In this document: positions 52,954 to 60,929 of the stretch, piece after piece
Layout: every line of letters starts with the position of its first letter
Numbering within the stretch: the stretch's first letter is position 1
Assembly (NCBI RefSeq): GCF_947497275.1
Contig: NZ_CANMFS010000002.1
Location: 434,001-498,000 of the forward strand
Direction of reading: 5' to 3'
From: an uncultured Sulfitobacter sp.
GTDB lineage: Bacteria; Pseudomonadota; Alphaproteobacteria; Rhodobacterales; Rhodobacteraceae
DNA: 64,000 nt
Program-made: the position numbers and the translations under genes
Notes under the pieces: generated by a model
The model's database searches: none
Told to the model about the DNA's origin: nothing
The model's input: only the letters and a program-made list of their open reading frames with translations

Positions 52954-53057
52954 GACATATCCCGTTCGCCAACATCTTTGAAACGTTGGAAACTATACAC
53001 GTACTGATTGATTTTCAGGAGTCCGGCCCAGTCGGTATCGGCGGGTTTCGGCGTGAC

Positions 53058-53339
53058 TTAGCCGGTCGGGCCGTCACCACCGCTCTTGAGCAGTTCACGA
53101 TAGCCGTGTTCGGTCATCCAGCGCGCTCGGGCAAGGTGACTATCATAGACGCTTCTGCAGCGCTCGGGGTCTGCCTTGGGATCGAGGCCGAAGAGGATTT
53201 CGACCACCTCCCGCCAGTCGGCGCCTTCCTCGGCAGCGTCGAAAATGCGGAAGTAGAGAACCATATGAGCATGGTCGTAGTCGGTCAGCGTGTCGCTGTC
53301 CGGCGGCGCATCCAGAAATGTCGTCTCGCTCTGTGCCAT
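53058..53339 (-). CDS. Small conserved ICE protein, DNA-binding domain likely
   Basis: This 93-aa protein (MAQSETTFLDAPPDSDTLTD... with VVEILFGLDPKADPERCRSV and HLARARWMTEHGYRELLKSG) belongs to a small family I recall beside DUF2285 genes in alphaproteobacterial ICEs. It has no confirmed function. Helical segments in the second half suggest a DNA- or protein-binding role. The ATG at 53339 was taken; the upstream frame has a different composition. It follows the Xre-type regulator gene by 82 bp. Confidence 0.72.
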   Translation of the reverse strand: MAQSETTFLDAPPDSDTLTDYDHAHMVLYFRIFDAAEEGADWREVVEILFGLDPKADPERCRSVYDSHLARARWMTEHGYRELLKSGGDGPTG

Positions 53340-53421
53340 ATGCCTACAGGATCGCAGAACCGACCCCCCTCCTGTAGTTATCGTTTTGTATAGGCCCTTC
53401 GTTCCGGGCCAAGACAACTCT

Positions 53422-53676
53422 TTACAATGACATCGCGTTTTTCGCCTTGGTCAAGTCAAGCAAGACGCCTTCACCCTTTTCCAAATGCACAAAGGTGATC
53501 CCAGCATCCTCGAACACCCGGCGCACTTGGTCCTCTGTCGACTCGTAGACTTGAAGGTCCCTCTCGGACTCGAGCCTTTTGAGTGCGGTCAGTGATACCA
53601 GGGCCTTATCGGCAAGCGTCTGCTGCGTCCATCCCAGCAAAGCGCGCGCGGCCCGTGATTGTCGGGCGGTGATCAT
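53422..53676 (-). CDS. XRE-family helix-turn-helix regulator
   Basis: This 84-aa Cro/C1-type protein has its helix-turn-helix at about 3-40 (ARQSRAARALLGWTQQTLAD, then KALVSLTALKRLESE) and a short C-terminal helix-strand tail (VRRVFEDAGITFVHLEKGEG), typical of small ICE regulators. The ATG at 53676 is preceded by GGAGG at eight bases; an in-frame GTG three codons upstream is less likely. It lies between the SSB and DUF2285 blocks and may control ICE transfer genes. Confidence 0.85.
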   Translation of the reverse strand: MITARQSRAARALLGWTQQTLADKALVSLTALKRLESERDLQVYESTEDQVRRVFEDAGITFVHLEKGEGVLLDLTKAKNAMSL

Positions 53677-53898
53677 GATGATCACCTCCCACCCGGCCAG
53701 TCACACATGCCAGAACTACGACTAATTTAGTCGCATATTCGGGGGCTTGCCAGAATTCATCGATGTGCCGGCACTGTTTTGCGGTGATCCGCCGCCATGC
53801 CCGACCTGGTCCGAATCGCATCGGTGACGGGTCACTTGCGCGGCAGGTTTTCGCCGAATGATACCAAATGTGATCGGCGCGAAACGGCCGCACAGGAG

Positions 53899-53926
53899 AA
53901 ACCCGGCGACTTGCGCCGCCGGGCTT
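53899..53926 (-). terminator. Possible intrinsic terminator after ssb
   Basis: A GC stem CCCGGCG (53902-53908) / CGCCGGG (53917-53923) with an eight-base loop lies 14 bp after the ssb stop. On the minus strand it is followed by TTT and C. The T-tract is short, so termination may be partial. Confidence 0.5.
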
Positions 53927-53936
53927 CGTCGCTGGC

Positions 53937-54338
53937 TCAGGACTGGTCGTCCTCATCGTCGATGAAGGACGGGTCTTCGTCCTCGGCCTGCTTGGCCTTG
54001 GTCAGGAAGTCGACCGTCTCGGCGATGATCTCGCAGCCGTAGCGGTCGACGCCCGCGGCATCGGTCCACTTGGTGTAGTGGATGCGGCCGCGGACCAGGA
54101 GCTTCATCCCCTTCTCGCAATACTGCTGGACCGTCTTGCCGAGGCCGTTGAAGCAGGTGATGCGGTGCCATTCGGTGTCCTGCACGCGGTAGCCGTTCTC
54201 GTCGCGGACGACCCGGCCTTCGGAATAGCGCGGGCGGGAGGTGGCAAGGGTGAAGGAGGTGATCGAGGTGCCGCCCTGGGTGGTGCGGGTCTCGGGGGTC
54301 TGGCCGATGTTGCCGGCGAGGATGACGATGTTCTGCAT
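53937..54338 (-). CDS. ssb: Single-stranded DNA-binding protein
   Basis: This 133-aa SSB has an OB-fold (residues 1-105: NIVILAGNIGQTPETRTTQG, FTLATSRPRYSEG, TEWHRITCFNGLGKTVQQYC, then KLLVRGRIHYTKW). The acidic tail ends DEDDQS rather than the chromosomal DDDIPF tip. It probably coats the transferred strand in the recipient and assists ICE replication. A structured leader with a perfect hairpin precedes the ribosome-binding site GGAGAT, as for the parB-like and DUF932 genes. Confidence 0.95.
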   Translation of the reverse strand: MQNIVILAGNIGQTPETRTTQGGTSITSFTLATSRPRYSEGRVVRDENGYRVQDTEWHRITCFNGLGKTVQQYCEKGMKLLVRGRIHYTKWTDAAGVDRYGCEIIAETVDFLTKAKQAEDEDPSFIDDEDDQS

Positions 54339-54340
54339 GG

Positions 54341-54392
54341 GTTATCTCCGTTGCTTCATCCGGAGGGACCGTCCCTCCGATGAGGCCCGTCA
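54341..54392 (-). ncRNA. Structured 5' leader of ssb (radC-motif-like candidate)
   Basis: On the minus strand the leader reads GACGGG, then CATC, a perfect 9-bp hairpin CGGAGGGAC/GTCCCTCCG (54361-54379), GATG, and the ribosome-binding site GGAGAT before the ATG. The layout matches leaders of the parB-like and DUF932 genes. A shared cis-regulatory RNA is inferred; the family name is a suggestion. Confidence 0.45.
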
Positions 54393-54890
54393 AAGACCGC
54401 GGGACGTGGCCTGCACGGACGCCCCGGCGTCCGCTTGACCCCCAAGGCGGGACGTGGCGCGGGCAGGCGTGGCACACGCCAACACGGGTCCCGCCGCGCG
54501 GGGTTGCCGGCCTCGGACGGACGGGCTTAGGGGATCAATCAGAAGGAGGGACAGGTCATCTCGGGGGAGCGGGAACGGAGACCTGGTGCAAGACCATCAT
54601 CGTCGTTCAGGGCAACCACAGCCCCCAGATCACGCATCCAAAGGCGATGAACCTCTCGCATATCCTGATACCTGCCACCATTGCGCGTATCCGAAGGTCA
54701 GGGACCGCGGGCAGACCCAAACGCATCCGGCACCGGTCGCCGTATCACATGCTGCAATGGTTCGATGCGTCGGAGGTCCCGCCACGAGAGGGATGATGCA
54801 GGGTTGGGCCTGCACACACCCAAGGGCCGCCGCAGCATAGGTCAGAACTGCCACTGCGAAGACATGGCGAGGTTCGACTGCAACCAAGCT
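54393..54890. other. Gene-free stretch upstream of ssb
   Basis: About 500 bp without a recognisable gene. Short frames occur on both strands but none has family features. Two imperfect copies of GGGACGTGGC (54401-54410 and near 54450) and GC-rich patches are visible. It should contain the ssb promoter. Otherwise nothing is seen. Confidence 0.4.
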
Positions 54891-55307
54891 CTACGGGTCG
54901 AGAAGCCCCTGCCCCAAGGCATTGAGGTTGACCATCGCCACAACCGCGACGACCACGCCGCAGCCGCTGCAGATCAACGTCAGCATGACACCCGGCTCGA
55001 GCGCATGTTTCGCGACGCCATGGGCCAGTGCGTAACCTGCCACGGCGGCGGGCACCGCAAAGAGGCCGAGCGCCCCGATGCGGAGGAAGGGGTTGCGAGC
55101 GAAGCCGAGAATGCCGATCACCAGCGCGACGGATGCAGCAGCCCCCGCCAGCCCGGCGAGGAAGGACAGGCCGAAAGCAGCCCCACCCTCATGCACCTGT
55201 AAGAACGCGGCAATCCCGGCCATGACCGGCAGCGCGAATACCGCGAAGCGGAAAGCCAGCAAGCCGAGGGCGATGGACAGAGAGATGGCAAGAAGAACAA
55301 GCGACAT
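54891..55307 (-). CDS. Small four-helix membrane protein, unknown function
   Basis: This protein of about 138 aa has four predicted transmembrane helices (LVLLAISLSIALGLLAFRFA; GLSFLAGLAGAAASVALVIG; LGLFAVPAAVAGYALAHGVA; LTLICSGCGVVVAVVAMVNL) and very short loops. It does not resemble a family I can name. The start could be the ATG at 55307 or 55319. It lies between the ssb leader region and the HEPN-type gene, on the same strand, and is probably cargo. A link to the HEPN gene is possible, since toxins are often paired with small membrane proteins, but no overlap supports it. Confidence 0.65.
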   Translation of the reverse strand: MSLVLLAISLSIALGLLAFRFAVFALPVMAGIAAFLQVHEGGAAFGLSFLAGLAGAAASVALVIGILGFARNPFLRIGALGLFAVPAAVAGYALAHGVAKHALEPGVMLTLICSGCGVVVAVVAMVNLNALGQGLLDP

Positions 55308-55495
55308 GGACGCCTCCATGGGTCTTTGACTGTGGGGATCACGACAGGCTGCCCGTAGGTGCGCACCGCCTGCGACTATGCTGCTTCGCCGGTTCTACGA
55401 GTGGAAGCATACCAGCAGGTTCGTGTCGGGCAAAGCTCGGGGCAAACTGTTAGCAAGATCTTGCGGATCACCGAGTGCGCCTCAACGCTTTCTTA

Positions 55496-56224
55496 CTACC
55501 AACCGGTGTCGATTGCGTGCGTATCTGCTAAGAAGGTCGATACACCCTGATCGCTCAACCTGACTAAGTGCTTGAAGTGCTTAACGCATTCCTGAAGGAG
55601 ATTAAGTGTAAGCCGCGGCTGGCCGTTTTGCCCCAAGAGAAAATCAAGGTCTGCTGGTAGTTCGTATCCATGTGCAATTGTGTGCCGGATCCTCACCCAA
55701 GCGTCCGTTCTAATGCGCGTGTCATGACCGTTCCACTGCCTCGGGCCCTGATGCCATTCCCATATAGGCCATGGGTCGAATCCAGTGATATTTTTCAATA
55801 GCGATCTAGCATTTTGGCAGTTGGGTGTATTGAACCGCCCAATCTCCTGTTTGGCTGCGGTCTTCCTTGTTTGTAGTATTAGTTTTGCCCAGTCCGGTGG
55901 CGCAATTCCATCTGCTGGATGATCGAGGGAATTCTCAACAACTTCTATGAATTCTAGAGAAATTTTTTCCAAGTAAGCCTGCCATGCGGCAACGGTCATC
56001 ACGACGCCTGCCCGATGGATGGCATCTTGCTGGTGCCTGCGTCCTCGCCCTTGCTGAACTTGGCCGTGGACGCTGATTAACTGGTTTACCAACTCGAGCT
56101 GGCCAGCGAATTGCTCTTGGGACTGAGAGGGCATTGCAGAGAAGATCCAGATATCGCTAGACAAGGATTGTTTCATAGCAGTTTTTTCAAGCTTCGCTAC
56201 AGACGGATTGTGGGTGGCGCTCAC
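55496..56224 (-). CDS. HEPN-type (RiboL-PSP-like) protein coupled to DUF2493 gene
   Basis: This protein of up to 242 aa is mostly helical. It contains R-H-T-I-A-H (about 177-182, in VRIRHTIAHGYELPAD), the R-x4-H pattern of HEPN ribonucleases. The preceding helix (VVMTVAAWQAYLEKISLEFI) fits the RiboL-PSP-HEPN group, as does the WARLIL-like middle. HEPN proteins act as RNases in toxin-antitoxin and abortive-infection systems. Low GC compared with its neighbours suggests recent acquisition. The frame opens at GTG 56224, overlapping the stop of the DUF2493 gene by 4 bp; an ATG 16 codons in is an alternative. Confidence 0.65.
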   Translation of the reverse strand: MSATHNPSVAKLEKTAMKQSLSSDIWIFSAMPSQSQEQFAGQLELVNQLISVHGQVQQGRGRRHQQDAIHRAGVVMTVAAWQAYLEKISLEFIEVVENSLDHPADGIAPPDWAKLILQTRKTAAKQEIGRFNTPNCQNARSLLKNITGFDPWPIWEWHQGPRQWNGHDTRIRTDAWVRIRHTIAHGYELPADLDFLLGQNGQPRLTLNLLQECVKHFKHLVRLSDQGVSTFLADTHAIDTGW

Positions 56225-57156
56225 GCGCCGCCCTCATGCTTCACGACCGGGATCCCCAGCTTGCGAGCCTTGTCCGCGAGGTTCTCCTGAATCCCGGTGC
56301 CGGGAAACACCAGCACGCCGATCGGCAAGACGTCCAGCATTGCGTCGTTGCGCTTGAACGGAGCCGAGCGGCCGTGCTTGCTCCAGTCGGGACGGAAGGC
56401 GACCTGCGGCACCTTGCGGTGATCGGCCCAGCGGGAGGCGATGAGTTCCGCGCCCTTGGGTGAACCGCCGTGGAGCAGCACCATGTCCGGGTGCTTGGCA
56501 TGGACACGGTCGAGCCGCGCCCAGATCAGGCGGTGATCGTTGAAATCCGCCCCGCCGGTCACGGCCACCTTGGGGCCTTCAGGCAGAAGCAGCTGCGCCT
56601 CGGCCCGGCGGCGGGCGGCGAGGAAATCCCGGCTGTCGATCATCGCGGCGTTCAGGTTGCGATGGCTGACGCGCGAGCCGGTCCGGGGATGCCAGGGCTT
56701 GCCGAGGTGATGCTCGAAGCCCTCGGCCGCGAGGTCGCGGAAGAGTTCCAGCGCTGTGCGCCGTTCGACCATGCTCTGCCCCTCGGCCACGAGGCGTTCG
56801 AGTTCGAGGGATTTGACCTCGGAGCCGTCCTGTTCCCGCTGCAGGCGGCGCTGCGCCTGTTCGTTGTCGTCGAGCTGCCGCTCGGCCCTAACCAGCGCGC
56901 GGTGGAAGAGGTTGACCGCGCCCCAGAGCAGTTCGTCGAGATCGGGCTCTAGGCGCGTTTCACCCAGCGTCGCGACGAGGGCGTCGACGATATCGGCCAC
57001 GGCACCGGCGATCTGGATGCCCTCGGGCAAGGAGCGTGGATCGGGTTCATCCTCGTAGGGGCGCCAGCCGTAGAGCTGGAGTTCGGTCAGGACGTGGGCG
57101 GTCGGGGACGTGCTGTGCTCCGGTTCATGGGCATCGGTTTCGGGATCGAGAGTCAT
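56221..57156 (-). CDS. DUF2493 (SLOG superfamily) protein
   Basis: This 311-aa protein has a SLOG/DUF2493 Rossmann-like domain in the C-terminal 120 residues: VAVTGGADFNDHRLIWARLD (about 192-211), LLHGGSPKGAELIASRWA, then IGVLVFPGTGIQENLADKAR. The N-terminal 180 residues are helical (DELLWGAVNLFHRALVRAER, then QRRLQREQDGSEVKSLELER). Proteins of this type occur in most alphaproteobacterial ICEs; SLOG domains bind nucleotide-type ligands, but the role here is unknown. The ATG at 57156 is preceded by AGGAAGG inside a structured leader. It overlaps the HEPN gene by 4 bp. Confidence 0.82.
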   Translation of the reverse strand: MTLDPETDAHEPEHSTSPTAHVLTELQLYGWRPYEDEPDPRSLPEGIQIAGAVADIVDALVATLGETRLEPDLDELLWGAVNLFHRALVRAERQLDDNEQAQRRLQREQDGSEVKSLELERLVAEGQSMVERRTALELFRDLAAEGFEHHLGKPWHPRTGSRVSHRNLNAAMIDSRDFLAARRRAEAQLLLPEGPKVAVTGGADFNDHRLIWARLDRVHAKHPDMVLLHGGSPKGAELIASRWADHRKVPQVAFRPDWSKHGRSAPFKRNDAMLDVLPIGVLVFPGTGIQENLADKARKLGIPVVKHEGGA

Positions 57157-57162
57157 CTGCGG

Positions 57163-57213
57163 GTTCCTTCCTCGGGGGGGCCGCGCGCCACACGCGGCCT
57201 TCGTGGCAGGAAC
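57163..57213 (-). ncRNA. Structured leader of the DUF2493 gene
   Basis: An inner hairpin GGCCGCG (57179-57185) / CGCGGCC (57193-57199) is enclosed by GTTCC (57163-57167) and GGAAC (57209-57213). The outer arm on the minus strand includes the purine-rich ribosome-binding site, so folding could hide it. The layout recalls the ssb, parB-like and DUF932 leaders, but the sequence differs. Confidence 0.35.
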
Positions 57214-57274
57214 GCGCCCACGGGCGGGACGGTCGGGCAGACCGAGCCCTTCGCGAGGGCCTTGATGGCCAAGC

Positions 57275-57332
57275 CCGGCTATTTTGCCTCGCGATGCAAA
57301 GCGCCCCATTGGGCGCGGCGGAAAATAGCCGG
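57275..57332. ncRNA. Strong 58-bp stem-loop between DUF2493 and Toprim genes
   Basis: CCGGCTATTTT (57275-57285) and its exact complement AAAATAGCCGG (57322-57332) form an 11-bp stem. Inside, GCGCCC-CATT-GGGCGC (57301-57316) forms a second perfect hairpin, with a purine-rich asymmetric loop between. The rest of the 328-bp gap (57157-57484) holds the DUF2493 leader and nothing else I can name. It could be a small RNA, a single-strand initiation signal or an attenuator. Confidence 0.5.
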
Positions 57333-57484
57333 AGCGCGGCCATTGCCGGGCCGTCCCGATTGTGGGCCCCCTGCCCTCTGAGAAGGCCGTGCGCGCCGGC
57401 CTTTCCCGTGGACTGGACCCGCGCGGGAAAACCCTCCGAAAGCGATGCTGTGAGCCGTGCAGCGCCAGCCCGATTGCCGCCCTG

Positions 57485-58522
57485 TCACATCGGCACGAAC
57501 CGCGCGGCGTCCTCGGCGTCGAGATGAAACCGCAACCGCGCTTGCAAGGCTGCCAGACCGTGGCGCCGGAGATCATCGTTGAAGTCGCCCAGTCGCGGCG
57601 TGAGGGTCAGCGATTTGATGCCGACCGCAGCTGCGCGCGCCTGTAGTCGATCCCTTGCCGCCGCGCCTGCGGGATCACGGTCGCGCAACACGTACAGTCG
57701 CCGCAGACCAGCGGGGAACCGGATGGCGGCCAGGTGGCCCGACGACAGCGCCGCGAGGGCGGGCATGTCTGGCAGGGCCGAGCGCACGGAAAGGACTGTC
57801 TCGATCCCCTCGCCCGCGATGAGCACGTCACCGGGCGCACCGAACCGCACCCCGTTCCCAAGCAGCGCCCCCATCGCGCGCCGCGGTGTTTCGATATCGG
57901 CCTTGGCGCTCCCGTCCGGGCGCAGCCAGGTGCGGTGGGTCCCGGTCTGGTGGCCCTCGAGATCGGTGATGGCAGCAAGCATGGCCGGAAGCCGCGCAAC
58001 CGACCCGCCACCCTCGGGCCGATAGTAGCAGGCGGGATGGAACCGCAGGCTTGGCATCTGGTCGAAACCGCTGATTTCCCGCCCGCGCAGATAGGTTTCA
58101 GCTAGTGTCCCGCGCAGCCGCACTCCCATTGCGAACAGACGCCGCGCCGCGTCCTGAGATCCTATGGAAGCTGGTCGCTGTGACCGTGTAGACTGCTGTC
58201 GATCCGGGTCGGGCAACGGCAGGCTCAAGAAGCGTCGGGCCTCGTCGGCGACGTCCTTGAAGTCGACCAATCCGCAGCTTTCGCGGATGACATCGAGCAG
58301 GTCCCCATGCTCGGAGGTGGCTGCATCAGTCCATTTTCCGGCAGCACGGGTGCCGGTGGCTGGCCCGGACAAGCGTACGAACATGGACCGCCCAGCGGTG
58401 TTCCGAACATCACCAACCAGCCAATAGTGACCCTGCTTCCGGCCATTCGACAGATAGTGTCTGCACACCGCCTCGGCATTCCGGGCAAGCAGGTGCGATA
58501 GCTCGGCGGCGGGGCTCGTCAT
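57485..58522 (-). CDS. Toprim-domain (primase/helicase-like) protein
   Basis: This 345-aa protein has a Toprim domain: the Glu in VLIAGEGIETVLSVRSAL (about 228-245) and the D-x-D in LYVLRDRDPAGAAARDRL (about 272-289). The N-terminal part (about 15-100: NAEAVCRHYLSNGRKQGHYW, then GKWTDAATSEHGDLLDVIRE) resembles the DUF7146/zinc-less primase region of plasmid primases. It may prime the complementary strand after transfer. The ATG at 58522 has GGAG six bases upstream; a TTG four codons earlier is less likely. It is a standard backbone gene between the parB-like and DUF2493 genes. Confidence 0.85.
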   Translation of the reverse strand: MTSPAAELSHLLARNAEAVCRHYLSNGRKQGHYWLVGDVRNTAGRSMFVRLSGPATGTRAAGKWTDAATSEHGDLLDVIRESCGLVDFKDVADEARRFLSLPLPDPDRQQSTRSQRPASIGSQDAARRLFAMGVRLRGTLAETYLRGREISGFDQMPSLRFHPACYYRPEGGGSVARLPAMLAAITDLEGHQTGTHRTWLRPDGSAKADIETPRRAMGALLGNGVRFGAPGDVLIAGEGIETVLSVRSALPDMPALAALSSGHLAAIRFPAGLRRLYVLRDRDPAGAAARDRLQARAAAVGIKSLTLTPRLGDFNDDLRRHGLAALQARLRFHLDAEDAARFVPM

Positions 58523-58550
58523 GGCAGTCTCCAAGAGGTTTGGACGAAAT

Positions 58551-58580
58551 CAGGGGCCCGCCATGATTGAAGGGCCCCTG
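58551..58580. terminator. Hairpin between parB-like and Toprim genes
   Basis: A perfect 9-bp inverted repeat CAGGGGCCC (58551-58559) / GGGCCCCTG (58572-58580) with a 12-base loop lies 41 bp after the parB-like stop. No long T-tract follows on the minus strand. It could act as an attenuator or protect RNA ends rather than being a full terminator. Confidence 0.45.
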
Positions 58581-58620
58581 TGTTAGGAACCTGGGTGGAA
58601 GGTCCCGACCTGCTCGAAGG

Positions 58621-60750
58621 TCACTCGGCTGCTGTCCGGGCGAAGGCGTCACCGGCGACGGGATCATCTTCTCCCGAGGGCTCGGAATCTCCGATAGCCG
58701 GTTCGCCGCCGTCTTCCGCCGATTGCGCTTCGCCGGTGTCTGCATCGTTGTCCGAGGGCTCTTCATCCGCGGTGTCCGCATCATCGATCAACTCGATCTC
58801 CGGTGCGTCCTCTTCCGGCAGCGGCGGCGTGCGCAGCGGGTCCGGCAGCCAGCCGGTACCGACGAGCAGGTCCTCTGCTGCCGTCACCATCTCCGCCTTT
58901 TTCAGCCCGACGATCCGGTCCGCAGCGTCCTCACCTTTCGCCTCGCGCACCGCCTCGAGGATGCGCGCCTTGGTCACGCGGCCGAGATAGCTGTCACCCG
59001 TCGCCGTCCAGCCCGCCTTGGCCATGTCGAGCCCGACGGTTCCGGCCAGCACATCCGCATGCGCGATGGCGCGCGGGCGGCGCTGGTAGGGATCGTGGAC
59101 GGCATTGACGGTCATCGCCACGCAATGGGCAAAGAGCGCCTCGCGGCTGCAGCTGTCGAACTCGGTCAGGACCTCCCAGAGGTCCTCGGGTGCCTTCGGC
59201 AGGTTGCGCGCCCAGGTCTCGTGGCGCTGGTCGATGGCCTGCGCATAGGTGGTATCGCCGAGGCCCGGCACCTGCGATCCGAACCCCGCGTTGCGCGGTT
59301 CGATCTCGATGCAGCTGTCGACGGCGTAGCGATAGAAGAGCCGCAGGACCATCGCGTGCAGCGCCGCGAGGAAGGCGACCTGCGGATCCTGGGCCAGCGC
59401 ATTGCGCAGCGCCAGCGTGCGATGGGCCGTCAGTTCCATGACGAGGCGGTCGGAAAGCGGCTTGAGGCCGTCGTCCTCTTCCTCTTCGTCCGTTGCTGGC
59501 GTGACGGTGTCGTCGGTGTCCTCGACCGGCGCCGCTTGCGGTGCGACCTCGCCGGTGTCCTCCACCTCCTCGACTGGCTCCTCCTCGGGCCGCACATAGC
59601 CGCGCTCGACCCGCAGCCTCCCGGAACTGTCGATGCTGACGAAGGCTCCGGCCAGCGCGAGGTCTTCCGCCTCGAACCGAATTGGACGGGCCTCAAACGC
59701 CTCCATGGCCTCCTCGATCTGGCCCAACCGGGCATCGACGTCGTCGGGCAGCTCGTCGGCCTCTGCGTGCTCGGACTCGAGCACGTCGTATTCGGCCTTC
59801 AGCGTCTGGTAGCTGGCAGCCTCCGCGTCGCTCATCGGCACCGCCTCGCCATGGACGCGGCGCATCCCGAAGGTGTGGCCGTAGGGGAACTCAGTGTCGA
59901 CCTCGACCCATTTCCAGCCCTCGGCACAGACTGCCTCGGCCTCTTCGGCGAGCTTCTCGTGCACCATGACGTCGAGAAGGGCGGCATCCTGCAGCCAGCC
60001 GCCATCGTCCTGCTGAAACAGGTCGCGCAGGATATCGCCCCCGGCCTCGACATAGTTGTCCAGCCCCACGAACTGCGCCCGCTTGTCCGAGGCCCGCACG
60101 GCACCTTCGGTCAGCATGCGGCGGATCTCGTAGGGCTGCCGCGAATAGTGCCGCTGCAGCGCCTCCCAGACCTGTTCCTGCCGTGCGTGATCGGGGTTGA
60201 CCGTGAAGGCCATGAGCTGGTCGAGCGTCATTTCCTCCTCGGCATAGGCATCGTGAAGCGAGGGCGCGACGGCGGCGAGCTTCAGCCGCTGCTTGACCAC
60301 GCTGGCCGAGACGAAGAAGGCCGCGGCGATCTCCTCCTCGGTGCGGCCCTTCTCGCGCATCGCCTGGAAGGCACGGAACTGGTCGAGCGGATGCAGCGGC
60401 GCGCGCTGGACGTTCTCGGCGAGGCTGTCCTCCTCGGCGAGGCCATCGGTGCGCACGATGCAGGGCACAAGTGCTGTCTTGTTCATGCGCTTTTGCTTCA
60501 CGAGCAGTTCGAGCGCCCGGAAACGCCGCCCACCGGCGGGGATCGTGTACATGCCGGTCTCGGCGCCGCTGTCGTCCAGCACGGGCCGCACGGTGATGGA
60601 ACTGAGCAGCGTCCGCCGCGCGATGTCCTCGGCTAGCTCCTCGATCGACACGCCCGCCTTGACGTGGCGCACGTTCGACTGGCTGAGCATCAGCTTGTTG
60701 AAGGGAATGTCGCGCGAGGCGCTGAGGGTGATTTTCTGTTGCTTGGTCAT
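58621..60750 (-). CDS. Large ParB/RepB-like nuclease-fold protein
   Basis: This 709-aa protein has an N-terminal ParB/Spo0J-type domain: box with PAGGRRFRALELLVKQ (about 68-83) and SLAENVQRAPLHPLDQFRAF (about 105-124), then a helix-turn-helix (RTEEEIAAAFFVSASVVKQR, about 133-152). The rest contains an acidic low-complexity linker (about 385-430), a helical domain and a very acidic tail. This long form is typical of ICE and plasmid ParB-like proteins without a ParA partner; none is present here. It may bind DNA for regulation or stability rather than act in classical partition. It is divergent from the 188-aa gene across two palindromes. Confidence 0.88.
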   Translation of the reverse strand: MTKQQKITLSASRDIPFNKLMLSQSNVRHVKAGVSIEELAEDIARRTLLSSITVRPVLDDSGAETGMYTIPAGGRRFRALELLVKQKRMNKTALVPCIVRTDGLAEEDSLAENVQRAPLHPLDQFRAFQAMREKGRTEEEIAAAFFVSASVVKQRLKLAAVAPSLHDAYAEEEMTLDQLMAFTVNPDHARQEQVWEALQRHYSRQPYEIRRMLTEGAVRASDKRAQFVGLDNYVEAGGDILRDLFQQDDGGWLQDAALLDVMVHEKLAEEAEAVCAEGWKWVEVDTEFPYGHTFGMRRVHGEAVPMSDAEAASYQTLKAEYDVLESEHAEADELPDDVDARLGQIEEAMEAFEARPIRFEAEDLALAGAFVSIDSSGRLRVERGYVRPEEEPVEEVEDTGEVAPQAAPVEDTDDTVTPATDEEEEDDGLKPLSDRLVMELTAHRTLALRNALAQDPQVAFLAALHAMVLRLFYRYAVDSCIEIEPRNAGFGSQVPGLGDTTYAQAIDQRHETWARNLPKAPEDLWEVLTEFDSCSREALFAHCVAMTVNAVHDPYQRRPRAIAHADVLAGTVGLDMAKAGWTATGDSYLGRVTKARILEAVREAKGEDAADRIVGLKKAEMVTAAEDLLVGTGWLPDPLRTPPLPEEDAPEIELIDDADTADEEPSDNDADTGEAQSAEDGGEPAIGDSEPSGEDDPVAGDAFARTAAE

Positions 60751-60759
60751 CGGGATATC

Positions 60760-60808
60760 TCCGGACGGGCCAGCCGGGAGCCTCTCTCCCGACCTCCAAA
60801 CCCGTCAT
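60760..60808 (-). ncRNA. Structured 5' leader of the parB-like gene (radC-motif-like candidate)
   Basis: On the minus strand GACGGG (60801-60806) pairs with CCCGTC (60764-60769). Between them is a hairpin GGGAG-AGAGG-CTCCC (60776-60790). The ribosome-binding site GGAGAT follows directly. The DUF932 leader has the same outer stem and the same AGAGG loop. Confidence 0.55.
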
Positions 60809-60851
60809 GGAAAACCCGGCACCTCTCTCACTCTCAATCGCCCCTTCTAGC

Positions 60852-60901
60852 AATATGTAACATATTCTCTTGAATGCGCGGCAGAATCAATGTTACATAT
60901 T
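60852..60901. promoter_or_regulatory. ATGTWACAT palindromes between divergent genes
   Basis: AATATGTAACATATT (60852-60866), a near-perfect palindrome, and ATGTTACATATT (60890-60901) share the core ATGTWACAT with 32 bp between centres. They lie in an AT-rich region between the parB-like gene and the plus-strand gene that starts at 60930. They are likely operators for one of the two products. Confidence 0.5.
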
Positions 60902-60929
60902 CCCTATACCGGAGCCAAAGGAGATGGCC

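Noticed and set aside
58567..60636. Plus-strand open frame of 689 codons opposite the parB-like gene
   Set aside because: It is the complement of a gene with clear ParB motifs; no ribosome-binding site and no recognisable fold.
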